This document shows positions 27,285-35,439 of a stretch of 44,347 nucleotides of DNA, in pieces. The translations under genes were made by a program, and so were the position numbers. Positions within the stretch are counted from its first letter, which is position 1; every line of letters begins with the position of its first letter. Below the pieces are notes generated by a model. That model was given only the letters and a program-made list of their open reading frames with translations, ran no database searches and was not told where the DNA came from. Source of the stretch: DATCDR01 sp036510575 (GTDB lineage: Bacteria; Actinomycetota; Acidimicrobiia; Acidimicrobiales; Bog-793); NCBI GenBank assembly GCA_036510575.1, contig DATCDR010000089.1, positions 1 to 44,347 on the forward strand, in the 5' to 3' direction.

Positions 27285-28147
27285 CGCTCGCGCAACCTTC
27301 CACAGGAGCTCGAGTGGCGATACGCAGGCAGGCGGTCTTTTTAGATCTCGATAAGACCATCATTGCCAAGGCCGCGATGTCGGCCTTCCGCGGCCCCCTC
27401 TATCAAGGCGGCCTGCTCAGTAGACGATCGCTCGCCCGAGCGTTCTTCGCACAGCTGGTCTACCTGCACTTCGGCGCCAGCGCTCACCGGCTCGCCCGGA
27501 TGCGAAAAGTGCTCTTGAAGCTCACGAAGGGCTGGGAGCGAGCGCGGGTCGCGGCGATCGTCGAGGAGAGCCTGGCCGGCATCGTCGAGCCGATCATCTA
27601 CGCCGAGGCTATGGACGTGATCGATCTGCATCGCAGTGAGGGACGCATCGTGGTTATCGTGTCAGCTTCTCCACAAGAGATCGTGACGCCGCTCAGCAGA
27701 TACCTCGGTGCCGACGAGTCGATCTCATCACAAGCAGAGGTCGACGAGAACGAGCGCTACACCGGCGCGATGGCGTTTTACGCCTACGGTCCACATAAGG
27801 CAGAGGCGATCATCGCATTTGCCGAGGAGAACGAGATCGACCTCGACGAGTCCTTCGCGTACTCCGACTCACGAAGCGACCTGCCCATGCTCGAGTCCGT
27901 CGGCCATCCGGTCGCCGTGAATCCCGACCGGGCGCTCCTCGCGATCGCAAAGGAGCGCGAATGGGAGATCCTTCAATTCGTTCATCCCGTTCCGCTTCGC
28001 GACCGTGTGCGGGATCGGGTGCCCTTCGGCAACTCCCGACCGGCGGTCGCGCTCAGCTTCGGCGCGGGATTTCTGAGCGCCGGCATCGCCGCAATCAGCT
28101 GGTGGCTAGGACTGCGCCGTCACCGACGCCACCTGCCCGCCGAGTAG
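27281..28147 (+). CDS. HAD-IB family hydrolase with C-terminal membrane helix
   Basis: 288-aa SerB-like HAD phosphatase. Motif I is FLDLDKTII, motif II lies in VVIVSASPQEIV, motif III/IV read GPHKAEAII and YSDSRSDLPMLESVG followed by VAVNPDRALLAIA. The cap is helical, as in the HAD-IB group that includes phosphoserine phosphatases and lipid-linked enzymes. A single hydrophobic segment near the end (FGAGFLSAGIAAISWWLGL) followed by an Arg/His cluster suggests membrane anchoring. It is coupled to the RCK pair by a 4-bp overlap; substrate unknown. Confidence 0.88.
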   Translation: MTLAQPSTGARVAIRRQAVFLDLDKTIIAKAAMSAFRGPLYQGGLLSRRSLARAFFAQLVYLHFGASAHRLARMRKVLLKLTKGWERARVAAIVEESLAGIVEPIIYAEAMDVIDLHRSEGRIVVIVSASPQEIVTPLSRYLGADESISSQAEVDENERYTGAMAFYAYGPHKAEAIIAFAEENEIDLDESFAYSDSRSDLPMLESVGHPVAVNPDRALLAIAKEREWEILQFVHPVPLRDRVRDRVPFGNSRPAVALSFGAGFLSAGIAAISWWLGLRRHRRHLPAE

Positions 28148-28199
28148 CAACCCGGCGACGACAGGTTCTTTTTCAGCGAGACTGTCTACAGCTCGGTGA

Positions 28200-28277
28200 T
28201 TATCTCCCCTGCAAGCGACGCGCAGCTACGACGCCACAGCCGACGAGAAGCACGATGAGAATGAGTTTTTTGAGCAC
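28200..28277 (-). CDS. Possible 25-aa single-helix membrane peptide
   Basis: On the minus strand a GTG at 28277 opens a 25-codon frame reading VLKKLILIVLLVGCGVVAAR and ending RLQGR. It is one hydrophobic helix flanked by basic residues. The frame is open further upstream, with a TTG at 28295. No Shine-Dalgarno is seen, so it is only a candidate. It lies in the otherwise empty 190-bp gap between the HAD gene and the first crcB. Confidence 0.25.
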   Translation of the reverse strand: MLKKLILIVLLVGCGVVAARRLQGR

Positions 28278-28298
28278 ACGAGCGATGGTACTCAAAAA
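28267..28298. repeat. 8-bp perfect inverted repeat upstream of crcB pair
   Basis: TTTTTGAG (28267-28274) and CTCAAAAA (28291-28298) form a perfect 8-bp inverted repeat with a 16-nt spacer, 40 bp before the first crcB. It could be an operator or a transcript hairpin; it overlaps the possible membrane peptide frame. Confidence 0.4.
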
Positions 28299-28337
28299 TG
28301 TGGCGCAACTGATGTCTAAACGATCGAACAGCGACGC

Positions 28338-28833
28338 GTGATTCGAACCCGGCGAGACCGATCCCGATATGCCACTCCGGATCAAGACCCGATCGATCCC
28401 GATCTGCCGCCACAAACCGGTGCCGCGCCCAGAGGTCCGTTCAGCTTCGCCAACCTCGCCTTGGTGGGGGTAGGTGGCGCTCTCGGCAAGCTCGCTCGAT
28501 ACCCCTGCTCGATCACGTGGCCGACGCCGTCTGGAACGTTTCCGACCACGATCCTCGGTCGTGAATCTCTCCGGAGCGTTCCTGATCGGTGTGATCTTGT
28601 CCGTTCTCGTCCGGATCGGCCGAGCGGGCGGCCCGCGACTCTTTAGTTGCGTCGGTGTCCTTGGCGGATGGACCACGATGTCGAGTGCTGCGGTGAGCGC
28701 GGACCTTCTTATCGCGCACGGCCATGTGTTGCGCGGTCTCGGCTACCTCGGCTGCAGCCTCCTCGGCGGAGCGATTGCCACAGGTGGCGGAATAGCGCTC
28801 GTGCACCGCGTGGTGAAAGTAGGGCGCGCATGA
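28338..28833 (+). pseudogene. crcB: Fluoride channel gene crcB (first copy), frameshifted
   Basis: The N-terminal half of a Fluc/CrcB channel is read in one frame (FANLALVGVGGALGKLARYP, then GTFPTT) and the C-terminal half in the next frame (VVNLSGAFLIGVILSVL, then GVLGGWTTMSSAAVSADLL). The break lies near 28556-28562 at CTCGGTCGTG: removing one G restores the expected TTILVVNLSGAF. CrcB dimers export F-; many Gram-positives need two different subunits, which suits the pair here. Either the gene is dead, the sequence has a single-base error, or frameshifting occurs. Its stop overlaps the second crcB start by 4 bp. Confidence 0.8.
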
Positions 28834-29207
28834 ATCCAACCGCACTCGCAACCTTGGCGGCGCTGTGTGGCGGAATCGGCGCAGTCGGCGGGTACGCCCT
28901 CGACGCGGCGGTGCAGCGACGAGTTCGCCGGCCGACGCCCTTTGGCACCATCAGCGTCAACATCATCGGCAGCTTCGTTCTCGGCGTCATCACCGGAGTG
29001 GTGGTCCACTACCACCTTTCCGCCGAGGTCGAGCGGATCGTTGGCGTCGGGTTCTGTGGTGGGTTCACCACGTTCTCGACAGCCTCATTTGAGACGGTCC
29101 GACTCCTGCGTGAGCGGCTACTGATGGCCGCGTTCACCGCGGCAGTGGGCGGCGTCACCCTCAGCTGCGTCGCCGGGGCTCTCGGCCCCGCGATCGCGCT
29201 CGTGTAA
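28830..29207 (+). CDS. crcB: Fluoride efflux channel CrcB/Fluc (second copy)
   Basis: 125-aa four-helix membrane protein. Family motifs are present: GGIGAVGGYALDAAV, FGTISVNIIGSFVLGVITG (with the key Asn), and GFCGGFTTFSTASFETVRLL (the TTFST pore motif). It forms a dual-topology dimer that exports fluoride. In two-gene systems each subunit takes one orientation, so the frameshift in the upstream partner could matter for function. ATG at 28830 overlaps the upstream stop. Confidence 0.93.
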   Translation: MNPTALATLAALCGGIGAVGGYALDAAVQRRVRRPTPFGTISVNIIGSFVLGVITGVVVHYHLSAEVERIVGVGFCGGFTTFSTASFETVRLLRERLLMAAFTAAVGGVTLSCVAGALGPAIALV

Positions 29208-29278
29208 CTCGCTCAGCTCGCCCGCGATGACCGGCCCATTCCTGCCAAGTCGCTCGTTCGCGGCGGTACGCTCGGCGT

Positions 29279-29698
29279 ATGACGAACAGCGATGGCGACG
29301 TCGAGAAAATCCTCACCACCTACGACACGATCACGGTCGTTGGCGCGAGCGGTTCAGCACTCAAGCCCGCCCACTACGTCCCAGCTCACATGCAACAGCA
29401 CGGCTGGCGGATCATCCCGGTGAATCCGCTGGCGACGGAGATCCTCGGCGAGCGTGCCTATGCAACGCTCGCCGACGTGCCCGAGCAGATCGGGCTGGTC
29501 AACGTCTTTCGGCCCTCGCGAGCGACTGCAGAGATCGCCCAACAGGCAGTAGCTGCCGGCGCGACGGCGCTTTGGTTGCAACTCGGTATCGCCTCGGACG
29601 AGGCGCGAGAGATCGCCGAAAGTGCCGGGCTGCTCTACGTCGAGGACCGGTGCCTGATCATCGAACAGCGCCGTCTAGGAGTCGACGCGCCAAGCTGA
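29279..29698 (+). CDS. CoA-binding (YccU-like) protein
   Basis: 139-aa single Rossmann-type CoA_binding domain protein. Motifs seen: ITVVGASGSALKPAHYVPAH at the nucleotide-binding loop, GWRIIPVNPLATEILGERAY, VNVFRPSRATAEIAQQA and LWLQLGIASDEA, ending in VEDRCLIIEQ. The family is widespread and small; its role is not established. It starts 72 bp after crcB and converges with the sigma factor gene. Confidence 0.9.
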   Translation: MTNSDGDVEKILTTYDTITVVGASGSALKPAHYVPAHMQQHGWRIIPVNPLATEILGERAYATLADVPEQIGLVNVFRPSRATAEIAQQAVAAGATALWLQLGIASDEAREIAESAGLLYVEDRCLIIEQRRLGVDAPS

Positions 29699-29829
29699 TC
29701 GCGCGTTACGTTGCACGGCTAGCATCAAGCGATCTGGAGTGTTCCGCGGCAACTATCGCGGCGAACTATTCAGGCAGCGACGCAGTCCGTTCGAGCGGTC
29801 GCCAGCCAACGAGTCGACCGGCGCGGCGA

Positions 29830-30786
29830 TCAGACGCTCAGTAGATCCCTGGCGCCGGTGTCACTCGAGGGGTGACGGAGCTTGGACATCGCCCGTGCCT
29901 CGATCTGACGGATGCGCTCACGAGTCAGATTGAAGTGCTCGCCGACATCCTCGAGGGTCCTCGGCTCACCCCGGTCCAACCCGAAGCGCAGGCGCAGAAT
30001 CTCGCGCTCACGCTCGTCGAGCGGTGCAAGCAGGCGATTGATCTCGAGCGGCAACAACGCGGTAGCAGCCATCTCGAAAGGTGACTCGGCCGAACGGTCT
30101 TCCACCACGTCGCCAAGCTCTGCATCCCCGTCTTCGCGGAGCGGCTCGGAGAGCGACAAGGGCTCGGCACGGAATCGCAGCGCTTCGATCAACTTGTCCT
30201 CAGGCAGCTCGACTTCGGCACCGAGCTCTGCGAGCGTAGCTGGACGGCCGAACTTCAGCTCGAGCCGAGCCTGCGCCTTTTGCACCCTGGCGAGGGTGTC
30301 GCCCGCGTGCACTGGCAAGCGGATCGTGCGTCCGGTGTTAGCGATACCTCGCGTGATTGCCTGACGAATCCACCACGTGGCGTAGGTGGAGAACTTGAAG
30401 CCCTTTCGCCAGTCGAACTTCTCGACGGCGTGCATCAGACCGAGGTTGCCCTCCTGGATCAGGTCGAGGAGCGGAAGCCCAGAGGCCTGGTACTTCTTCG
30501 CGATCGAGACGACGAGGCGGAGATTGGACTGCACGAACTCGCGCTGCGCTGAGTCGCCTCGCATGACGTGCCGACGCAGTTCACGCCGGCGCGCGGGAGT
30601 GATGGACTTCGCAGGCTTTTTTAGCTCGTCGAGCGCACCGGTGCGAGCTTCGATGTCTTGCGCGAGACGAACCTCGTCGTCCTTGTTCAGCAGCGGATAC
30701 TGCCCGATGTCGGTGAGATAAAGCCGTACGAGGTCTTCCTCATCACGTTCGACTCGTTCTTTAGCCAATGCCCGCAGCCTTCCCAT
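29830..30786 (-). CDS. RNA polymerase sigma factor, sigma-70 group 1/2 (SigA/SigB-like)
   Basis: 318-aa sigma factor. Region 1.2 is DLVRLYLTDIGQYPLLNKDD, region 2 has NLRLVVSIAKKYQASGLPLL and GFKFSTYATWWIRQAITR, and region 4 has TLEDVGEHFNLTRERIRQIE. The N-terminal acidic/Lys-rich region 1.1 is missing, and the length matches group 2 (SigB/HrdA-type) rather than the long actinobacterial primary factor; still, a primary role cannot be excluded. Start MGRLRALAKERV at 30786 is chosen because the longer frame has no family match. GGAGG lies about 15 nt upstream, rather far. Confidence 0.92.
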   Translation of the reverse strand: MGRLRALAKERVERDEEDLVRLYLTDIGQYPLLNKDDEVRLAQDIEARTGALDELKKPAKSITPARRRELRRHVMRGDSAQREFVQSNLRLVVSIAKKYQASGLPLLDLIQEGNLGLMHAVEKFDWRKGFKFSTYATWWIRQAITRGIANTGRTIRLPVHAGDTLARVQKAQARLELKFGRPATLAELGAEVELPEDKLIEALRFRAEPLSLSEPLREDGDAELGDVVEDRSAESPFEMAATALLPLEINRLLAPLDEREREILRLRFGLDRGEPRTLEDVGEHFNLTRERIRQIEARAMSKLRHPSSDTGARDLLSV

Positions 30787-30962
30787 CGTTGTGCTCTTCG
30801 ACCTCCAGCCGGAAATCCGACCGGTCGAAGCGAGCAGTAGTCGTCGTTCAGTTACCAGATGTGGTGCCAGATGTTGCCAATCGATTTCCATCCAGTGTAA
30901 CGGGCGAGTCAAGGCCCTTGAACAGGGGTTGAGGGAGGCGCCCGCGACTCGGCGCCAAGCCG

Positions 30963-31505
30963 TCAGTCGATCTGACCGAACGGCCCACTCAGATGCTCGA
31001 GGAGCTCGAGCACGGCCGCGGCACTGCCACGAGGTGTCCCGTCGTCGGCGCCGACTGCGGTGTAAAGCTCATCGGACTGCGACTCGAGGTCGGCTATCAC
31101 GCGCCGAAGTGCCAGCATTACCGGGGGATCCGAGACCTCCGAGCAACCGACGAGATGGGCTCGGTACGCGCTCAGCATCTGCGGATAAAGAACCTTGGCA
31201 AGGGCTTCGGCGAGGCTTACGTCGTCGCTCTCGCTCGCGAGGCGCACTACCGCGGCATCGAACTCTGGACCGGCGCTTCGCGTCGCGTCGTCGACGCCGG
31301 GAAGACCGAGTGAGACCGGCAACAGCTCCTCGAGGACCTTGGCGCGCCAGACGTGCCCCTCGGCAGCGCTTGCCAACAACACCGCGATGGCTGGCACGCT
31401 CGCGGTGAGCACACGATGCCCGAGCGCGGCGAAAAGGGTGAGCTCGGCGTAACGTTCTCGACCGACGAGGTCGGCACTCTCAGCAATCGTGCGGGACCGC
31501 GTCAT
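30963..31505 (-). CDS. Hypothetical helical protein, possibly ferritin-like
   Basis: 180-aa mainly helical protein. Segments such as YAELTLFAALGHRVL, AAEGHVWRAKVLEELLP and LYPQMLSAYRAHLVG carry spaced Glu and His residues, reminiscent of ferritin-like four-helix bundles, but I cannot confirm a full metal-ligand set. ATG at 31505 overlaps the nadE stop (ATGA), so it is co-translated with NAD synthetase. No known function. Confidence 0.6.
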   Translation of the reverse strand: MTRSRTIAESADLVGRERYAELTLFAALGHRVLTASVPAIAVLLASAAEGHVWRAKVLEELLPVSLGLPGVDDATRSAGPEFDAAVVRLASESDDVSLAEALAKVLYPQMLSAYRAHLVGCSEVSDPPVMLALRRVIADLESQSDELYTAVGADDGTPRGSAAAVLELLEHLSGPFGQID

Positions 31506-33244
31506 CCCTGCTCGACCGCAGTCTCGGGGTTCGTCGGGTCCGCAATCACCAAGGCGAGCGACGAGAATCCGTTCGTGATCGGCATACGCCGGTCCTTTCC
31601 AAAGGCTCGCATGGTCACCTTCACCCCAGGTGGCGATTGGCGCCGTTTGTACTCCGCACGATCCACGAGCCCGATGACGCGCCGGACCGTCGCCTCCTCA
31701 AAGCCTGCATCGACGAGATCGGCGAGACTCAGATCCTGCTCGACGTAGCCCTCGAGAATCGGGTCGAGAATCGAATACGGCGGCAAGGAGTCCTCGTCGA
31801 CCTGGTCGGGGCGCAACTCTGCAGACGGTGGCTTGTCGATGATCGCCCTCGGGATCACGTCGTAGCCAGCTTCTCGGTTGCGAAGCTCGCAGAGCTCGTA
31901 GACCAGGGTCTTTGGCACATCTTTGATCACCGCAAAGCCACCTGCCATATCTCCGTAGAGCGTGGCGTAGCCGACGGCCATCTCGCTCTTGTTCCCGGTC
32001 GTGAGCACGAGCCAACCGAACTTGTTGGAAAGGCCCATCAAGACCGTTCCGCGGATTCGCGCCTGCAGGTTCTCCTCTGCGAGATCGGGCGCTCTGCCAA
32101 GGAAGCTCGGCGCCAAAAGCTCGAGGAAGCCCTCGTGGACCGATTCAATAGGGATAACTCGGTGATCGATCTTTAGGTTCGACACGAGCGCGGCGGCGTC
32201 ATCGAGTGAGCCTTGGGACGAGAATCGGGACGGCAGAGCAACCGTATGGACCCGCTCTGGGCCAATCGCGTCGACCGCGACCATAGCGACGAGCGCGGAG
32301 TCGATGCCGCCCGAAAGCGAGACAACGACGTCAGAGAATCCGTTCTTGTCGACGTAGTCGCGCGTTGCCAAGACAAGCGCCTTATAGACCTCCTGGACTC
32401 GAGAGAGCGCCGGAGCAACCACGCCCGCAGCCCTTCTGGCCTTTGCCACGGGAAAGCCTGAGATGAGCTTTACTGGCAGCGCGTCACTCGAACCGATCAG
32501 CCGCTCAGGAATCTCCAGGTCGACGACGAGCGTCGCCTCTTCGAACTGCGGCGCCGAGCTAAGCACCGAGCCATCCGATCCGACCAGCATCGATCCGCCG
32601 TCGAAGACGAGCTCGTCTTGGCCGCCGACGAGGTTGACGTAGGCGATCGGACGTCCGCACTCTACGACCCGGTCGCGCAACACTGAGCGACGCAACTCAA
32701 GAACGTCGCTTCGGTAGGGAGAGGCGTTGAGCGAGACCACGACTTCGGCCCCACCAGCGACCAAACGAGCGACCGGGCCGTCGAAGGACCAGGCGTCCTC
32801 ACACACCGTCACACCTACCTTGACCCCGGCCACGAGAAACAGGGGCGTATCACCGGTCCCTGGAGTGAACCACCGTTGCTCGTCGAAGACGCCGTAGTTC
32901 GGGAGCAGCTCTTTTCGCCATACGCCCTGGATAGCGCCGTCGGCACATACCGCCGCTGCGTTATAGAGATCGTCCCCGACAGCGTCGATGAAGCCGACGA
33001 CGGCGACACATGAAGCGGTCGCCGCCGCGACGTCTTGCAGGGCGCGACGGTTCGCGGCGATAAAGCTCGGCTTGAGCAACAGATCCTCGGGTGGATAACC
33101 CGAAAGCACGAGTTCGGGAAACGCCGCGATGTCAGCTTGCTCGCTCGATGCGACGTCGAGTGCAGCAAGGACCCGTTGAGCATTCCCATCGAGATCGCCC
33201 ACTACCGAGTCCACCTGGCAGAGCGCGATTCGCAGGCTGCCCAC
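31502..33244 (-). CDS. nadE: Glutamine-dependent NAD+ synthetase
   Basis: 580-aa two-domain enzyme making NAD+ from nicotinate adenine dinucleotide. The N-terminal nitrilase-type glutaminase has the Glu-Lys-Cys triad in FPELVLSGYPPEDLL, KELLPNYGVFDE and VCEDAWSFDG. The C-terminal synthetase has the PP-loop SLSGGIDSALVAM and TTGNKSEMAVGYATLYGDM. The GTG start at 33244 has no clear ribosome site. It completes the NAD theme with nadA/nadB, though 20 kb apart and without the ATACTC-N5-GAG motif in its upstream gap. Confidence 0.96.
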   Translation of the reverse strand: MGSLRIALCQVDSVVGDLDGNAQRVLAALDVASSEQADIAAFPELVLSGYPPEDLLLKPSFIAANRRALQDVAAATASCVAVVGFIDAVGDDLYNAAAVCADGAIQGVWRKELLPNYGVFDEQRWFTPGTGDTPLFLVAGVKVGVTVCEDAWSFDGPVARLVAGGAEVVVSLNASPYRSDVLELRRSVLRDRVVECGRPIAYVNLVGGQDELVFDGGSMLVGSDGSVLSSAPQFEEATLVVDLEIPERLIGSSDALPVKLISGFPVAKARRAAGVVAPALSRVQEVYKALVLATRDYVDKNGFSDVVVSLSGGIDSALVAMVAVDAIGPERVHTVALPSRFSSQGSLDDAAALVSNLKIDHRVIPIESVHEGFLELLAPSFLGRAPDLAEENLQARIRGTVLMGLSNKFGWLVLTTGNKSEMAVGYATLYGDMAGGFAVIKDVPKTLVYELCELRNREAGYDVIPRAIIDKPPSAELRPDQVDEDSLPPYSILDPILEGYVEQDLSLADLVDAGFEEATVRRVIGLVDRAEYKRRQSPPGVKVTMRAFGKDRRMPITNGFSSLALVIADPTNPETAVEQG

Positions 33245-33256
33245 GGGAGAATTCTA

Positions 33257-33282
33257 GCTGGGGCGCCCCCATGTGCCAGCTG
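33257..33282. promoter_or_regulatory. Nested inverted repeats between nadE and glnA
   Basis: AGCTGG (33257-33262) and CCAGCT (33277-33282) form an inverted repeat that encloses GGGGCGCCCC (33261-33270), a perfect 10-bp palindrome. They lie within 40 bp of the nadE start in the 121-bp divergent gap. An operator or transcript structure is possible; no assignment made. Confidence 0.3.
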
Positions 33283-33365
33283 GGATGACAACCCATGTCG
33301 CCCTTTCGCTCGGAGTTTGCGAGAATGGTCGCTTCAACAGTCGCGCTGTGGCGCAGGAGGAACGA

Positions 33366-34694
33366 ATGCAGAGCCAGCGCGAGTACGTGCTTCGCACCGT
33401 GGAAGAACGGTCAGTGCAGTTCATCCAGCTCTGGTTCACCGACGTTCTCGGCATACCGAAGACATTCTCCATCACGCCGGCCGAGCTCGAAAGTGCCCTT
33501 GAAGAGGGGATGACCTTCGACGGCTCAGCGATCGACGGGTTCTCGCGCGTTCAAGAAAGCGACGTGTTGGCCACACCCGATCCGAAGACCTTCCAGATCC
33601 TGCCCCTGTCTGGACCGAATGACACGGTCGCCCGTGTGGTCTGTGACATCTCCAACCTCGACGGTTCACCATTCGAGGGCGATCCCCGCCGGGTGCTGCG
33701 ACGTCAGCTCGAAAAAGCGCACGACCGAGGCTTCTCCTTCTTCGCAGCCCCTGAGCTCGAATACTTCTACTTCGCCGACTCCTCGAGCCCACCGGTCCCG
33801 ATCGACTACGGCACCTACTTCGAGCTGACAGTCGGCGACCTCGCGACCGACCTGCGTCGACTCACCGTATTGACGCTCGAGGAAATGGGCATCCCGGTCG
33901 AGTACGCACAGCACGAGGACGCGCCGAGTCAGCACGAGATCGACCTGCGCTACACCGATGCGCTCACGATGGCCGACACGATCATGACCGTCCGTCTCGT
34001 CGTAAAAGAGATCGCAAAGGCACGGGGGGTACACGCCACGTTCATGCCAAAGCCACTACAAGGCGTGCAGGGCTCGGGCATGCACACCCACTTCTCACTC
34101 TTTGCCGACGGCAAGAACGCCTTCTTCGATCCCTCCGACGAGCGCGGGCTATCGGTGGTCGCGCGCCAGTTCATCGCTGGTCTGCTCGAACACGCGAGAG
34201 AGATCACGGCGGTGACAAACCAGTGGGTGAACTCCTATAAGCGCCTGGTCACCGGTACCGAAGCACCCTTTGCGGTCTCGTGGGCCGCCAACAACCGCTC
34301 GGCCCTTGTCCGTCTCCCAGTCGTCAAGCAAGGAAAGTCCGAGTCGACCCGCGCCGAGTACCGTGCGCTCGACCCGGCATGCAACCCGTATCTCGCCTTC
34401 GCAGTGATCCTCGCGGCTGGCCTAAAGGGCATCGAGGGTCACTACGAACTGCCCCCCGAAGCTGCCCAGAACCTCTTCTCGCTCACCCCTGAACAGCTTG
34501 CTCAAGCAGGCATCCCGCCCCTTCCGCGGACACTCGATGAGGCAGTGGACGCCATGGAGCGATCCGAGCTCGTGCGCCAGACCCTCGGCGAGCACGTCTT
34601 TGAGTGGTTCATTCGCAACAAGCGAAGCGAGTGGGACCAGTACTGTAGGGAAGTCACGCCGTACGAACTCAACCGCTACCTTCCGGCGCTGTAG
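33366..34694 (+). CDS. glnA: Glutamine synthetase type I, alpha-like (GlnA2 type)
   Basis: 442-aa GS making glutamine from glutamate, ammonia and ATP. The beta-grasp start reads REYVLRTVEERSVQFIQLWF, and the Mg/ammonia site TFDGSAIDGFSRVQESD, the catalytic GSGMHTHFSLF and ANNRSALVRLP are intact. The adenylylation-loop Tyr of GS-beta (NLYDLP) is replaced by NLFSLT, so GlnE-type control is not expected. It resembles mycobacterial GlnA2 in length and motifs. ATG at 33366 has GGAGG just upstream, which decides it over a 31-codon longer frame. It is 9 bp before the GlnR-like regulator gene. Confidence 0.95.
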   Translation: MQSQREYVLRTVEERSVQFIQLWFTDVLGIPKTFSITPAELESALEEGMTFDGSAIDGFSRVQESDVLATPDPKTFQILPLSGPNDTVARVVCDISNLDGSPFEGDPRRVLRRQLEKAHDRGFSFFAAPELEYFYFADSSSPPVPIDYGTYFELTVGDLATDLRRLTVLTLEEMGIPVEYAQHEDAPSQHEIDLRYTDALTMADTIMTVRLVVKEIAKARGVHATFMPKPLQGVQGSGMHTHFSLFADGKNAFFDPSDERGLSVVARQFIAGLLEHAREITAVTNQWVNSYKRLVTGTEAPFAVSWAANNRSALVRLPVVKQGKSESTRAEYRALDPACNPYLAFAVILAAGLKGIEGHYELPPEAAQNLFSLTPEQLAQAGIPPLPRTLDEAVDAMERSELVRQTLGEHVFEWFIRNKRSEWDQYCREVTPYELNRYLPAL

Positions 34695-34703
34695 AGGAGC
34701 GCA

Positions 34704-35384
34704 ATGGACCCGCTCGTCTGTTTCCCAGATCCACTCCCGATCGAGCTCCAAAAGGTTCTCGCCCAGAGCGGGTTCCCCTTCGTCGGAGTCAGTTCGGCTG
34801 AGGCGGTCGAGCGCCTCGAGCCAGAGGATGGCTGGGCAGGAGCCGTCATCTCTGCGGTCGAAGACCGTGAGGCGGCGATCACGATCTGCCAGATACTTCG
34901 AAAGCGCGAGAACCCCATCGCGCCGTTGCTCTTGATCATCGACCACCTCCAGCTCTCAACGCTGATGACGAACGAGGACCTCTTCGACGACTTCTGCGTT
35001 GCGCCACTCGTCACCGACGAGATCGAAGCTCGCCTGACACATCTCTTGTGGCGAACCGGTCGCGGCAAGGAGCACGACATCATCGTCTACGGTCCCCTTG
35101 CCCTCAACTTGGAGACCTACCAAGCGGTGATCGGGGGCAAGCCCCTCGACCTCACCTTCATGGAGTACGAGCTGCTGCGGTTCCTTGCCGCGCACCCTGG
35201 CAAGGTCTTCACTCGTGAGGTGCTGCTCAGCAGAGTTTGGGGCTACGAATACTTCGGTGGCGCGAGAACCGTTGACGTCCATATCCGGCGGCTGCGGGCA
35301 AAGCTCGGCGAGGAGCACGCCAACCTCATCGACACCGTACGAAGTGTCGGCTATCGCTTCGGCCGAACTCGCTGGTCGGCCTAG
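34704..35384 (+). CDS. glnR: OmpR-family orphan response regulator, GlnR-like
   Basis: 226-aa regulator with a degenerate receiver domain (residues 1 to about 115) and an OmpR-type winged helix (about 130-226). The DNA-binding part (LDLTFMEYELLRFLAAHPGK, WGYEYFGGARTVDVHIRRLR, LIDTVRSVGYRF) closely matches actinobacterial GlnR. The receiver lacks the phospho-acceptor Asp: where a D is expected the sequence reads GAVISAVEDRE. GlnR controls nitrogen assimilation genes, and the 9-bp spacing from glnA (with AGGAG before the ATG) supports that role here. No histidine kinase is nearby, as expected for an orphan. Confidence 0.85.
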   Translation: MDPLVCFPDPLPIELQKVLAQSGFPFVGVSSAEAVERLEPEDGWAGAVISAVEDREAAITICQILRKRENPIAPLLLIIDHLQLSTLMTNEDLFDDFCVAPLVTDEIEARLTHLLWRTGRGKEHDIIVYGPLALNLETYQAVIGGKPLDLTFMEYELLRFLAAHPGKVFTREVLLSRVWGYEYFGGARTVDVHIRRLRAKLGEEHANLIDTVRSVGYRFGRTRWSA

Positions 35385-35439
35385 ACCGCGAGCGGCCGCT
35401 CGGCGAGCCGGGGCCCGTTAGGGCGCCGGTAGTCCAGCG

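Noticed and set aside
28275..28325. Possible fluoride riboswitch before crcB (GCGATGG and CTGATGTCT segments)
   Set aside because: Some conserved-looking words are present, but the P1 and P3 helices of the crcB RNA cannot be drawn convincingly. A covariance-model search would decide.
28338..28352. T-arm-like GGGTTCGAATCAC on the minus strand near 28340
   Set aside because: No acceptor or anticodon stem could be built around it; chance match.
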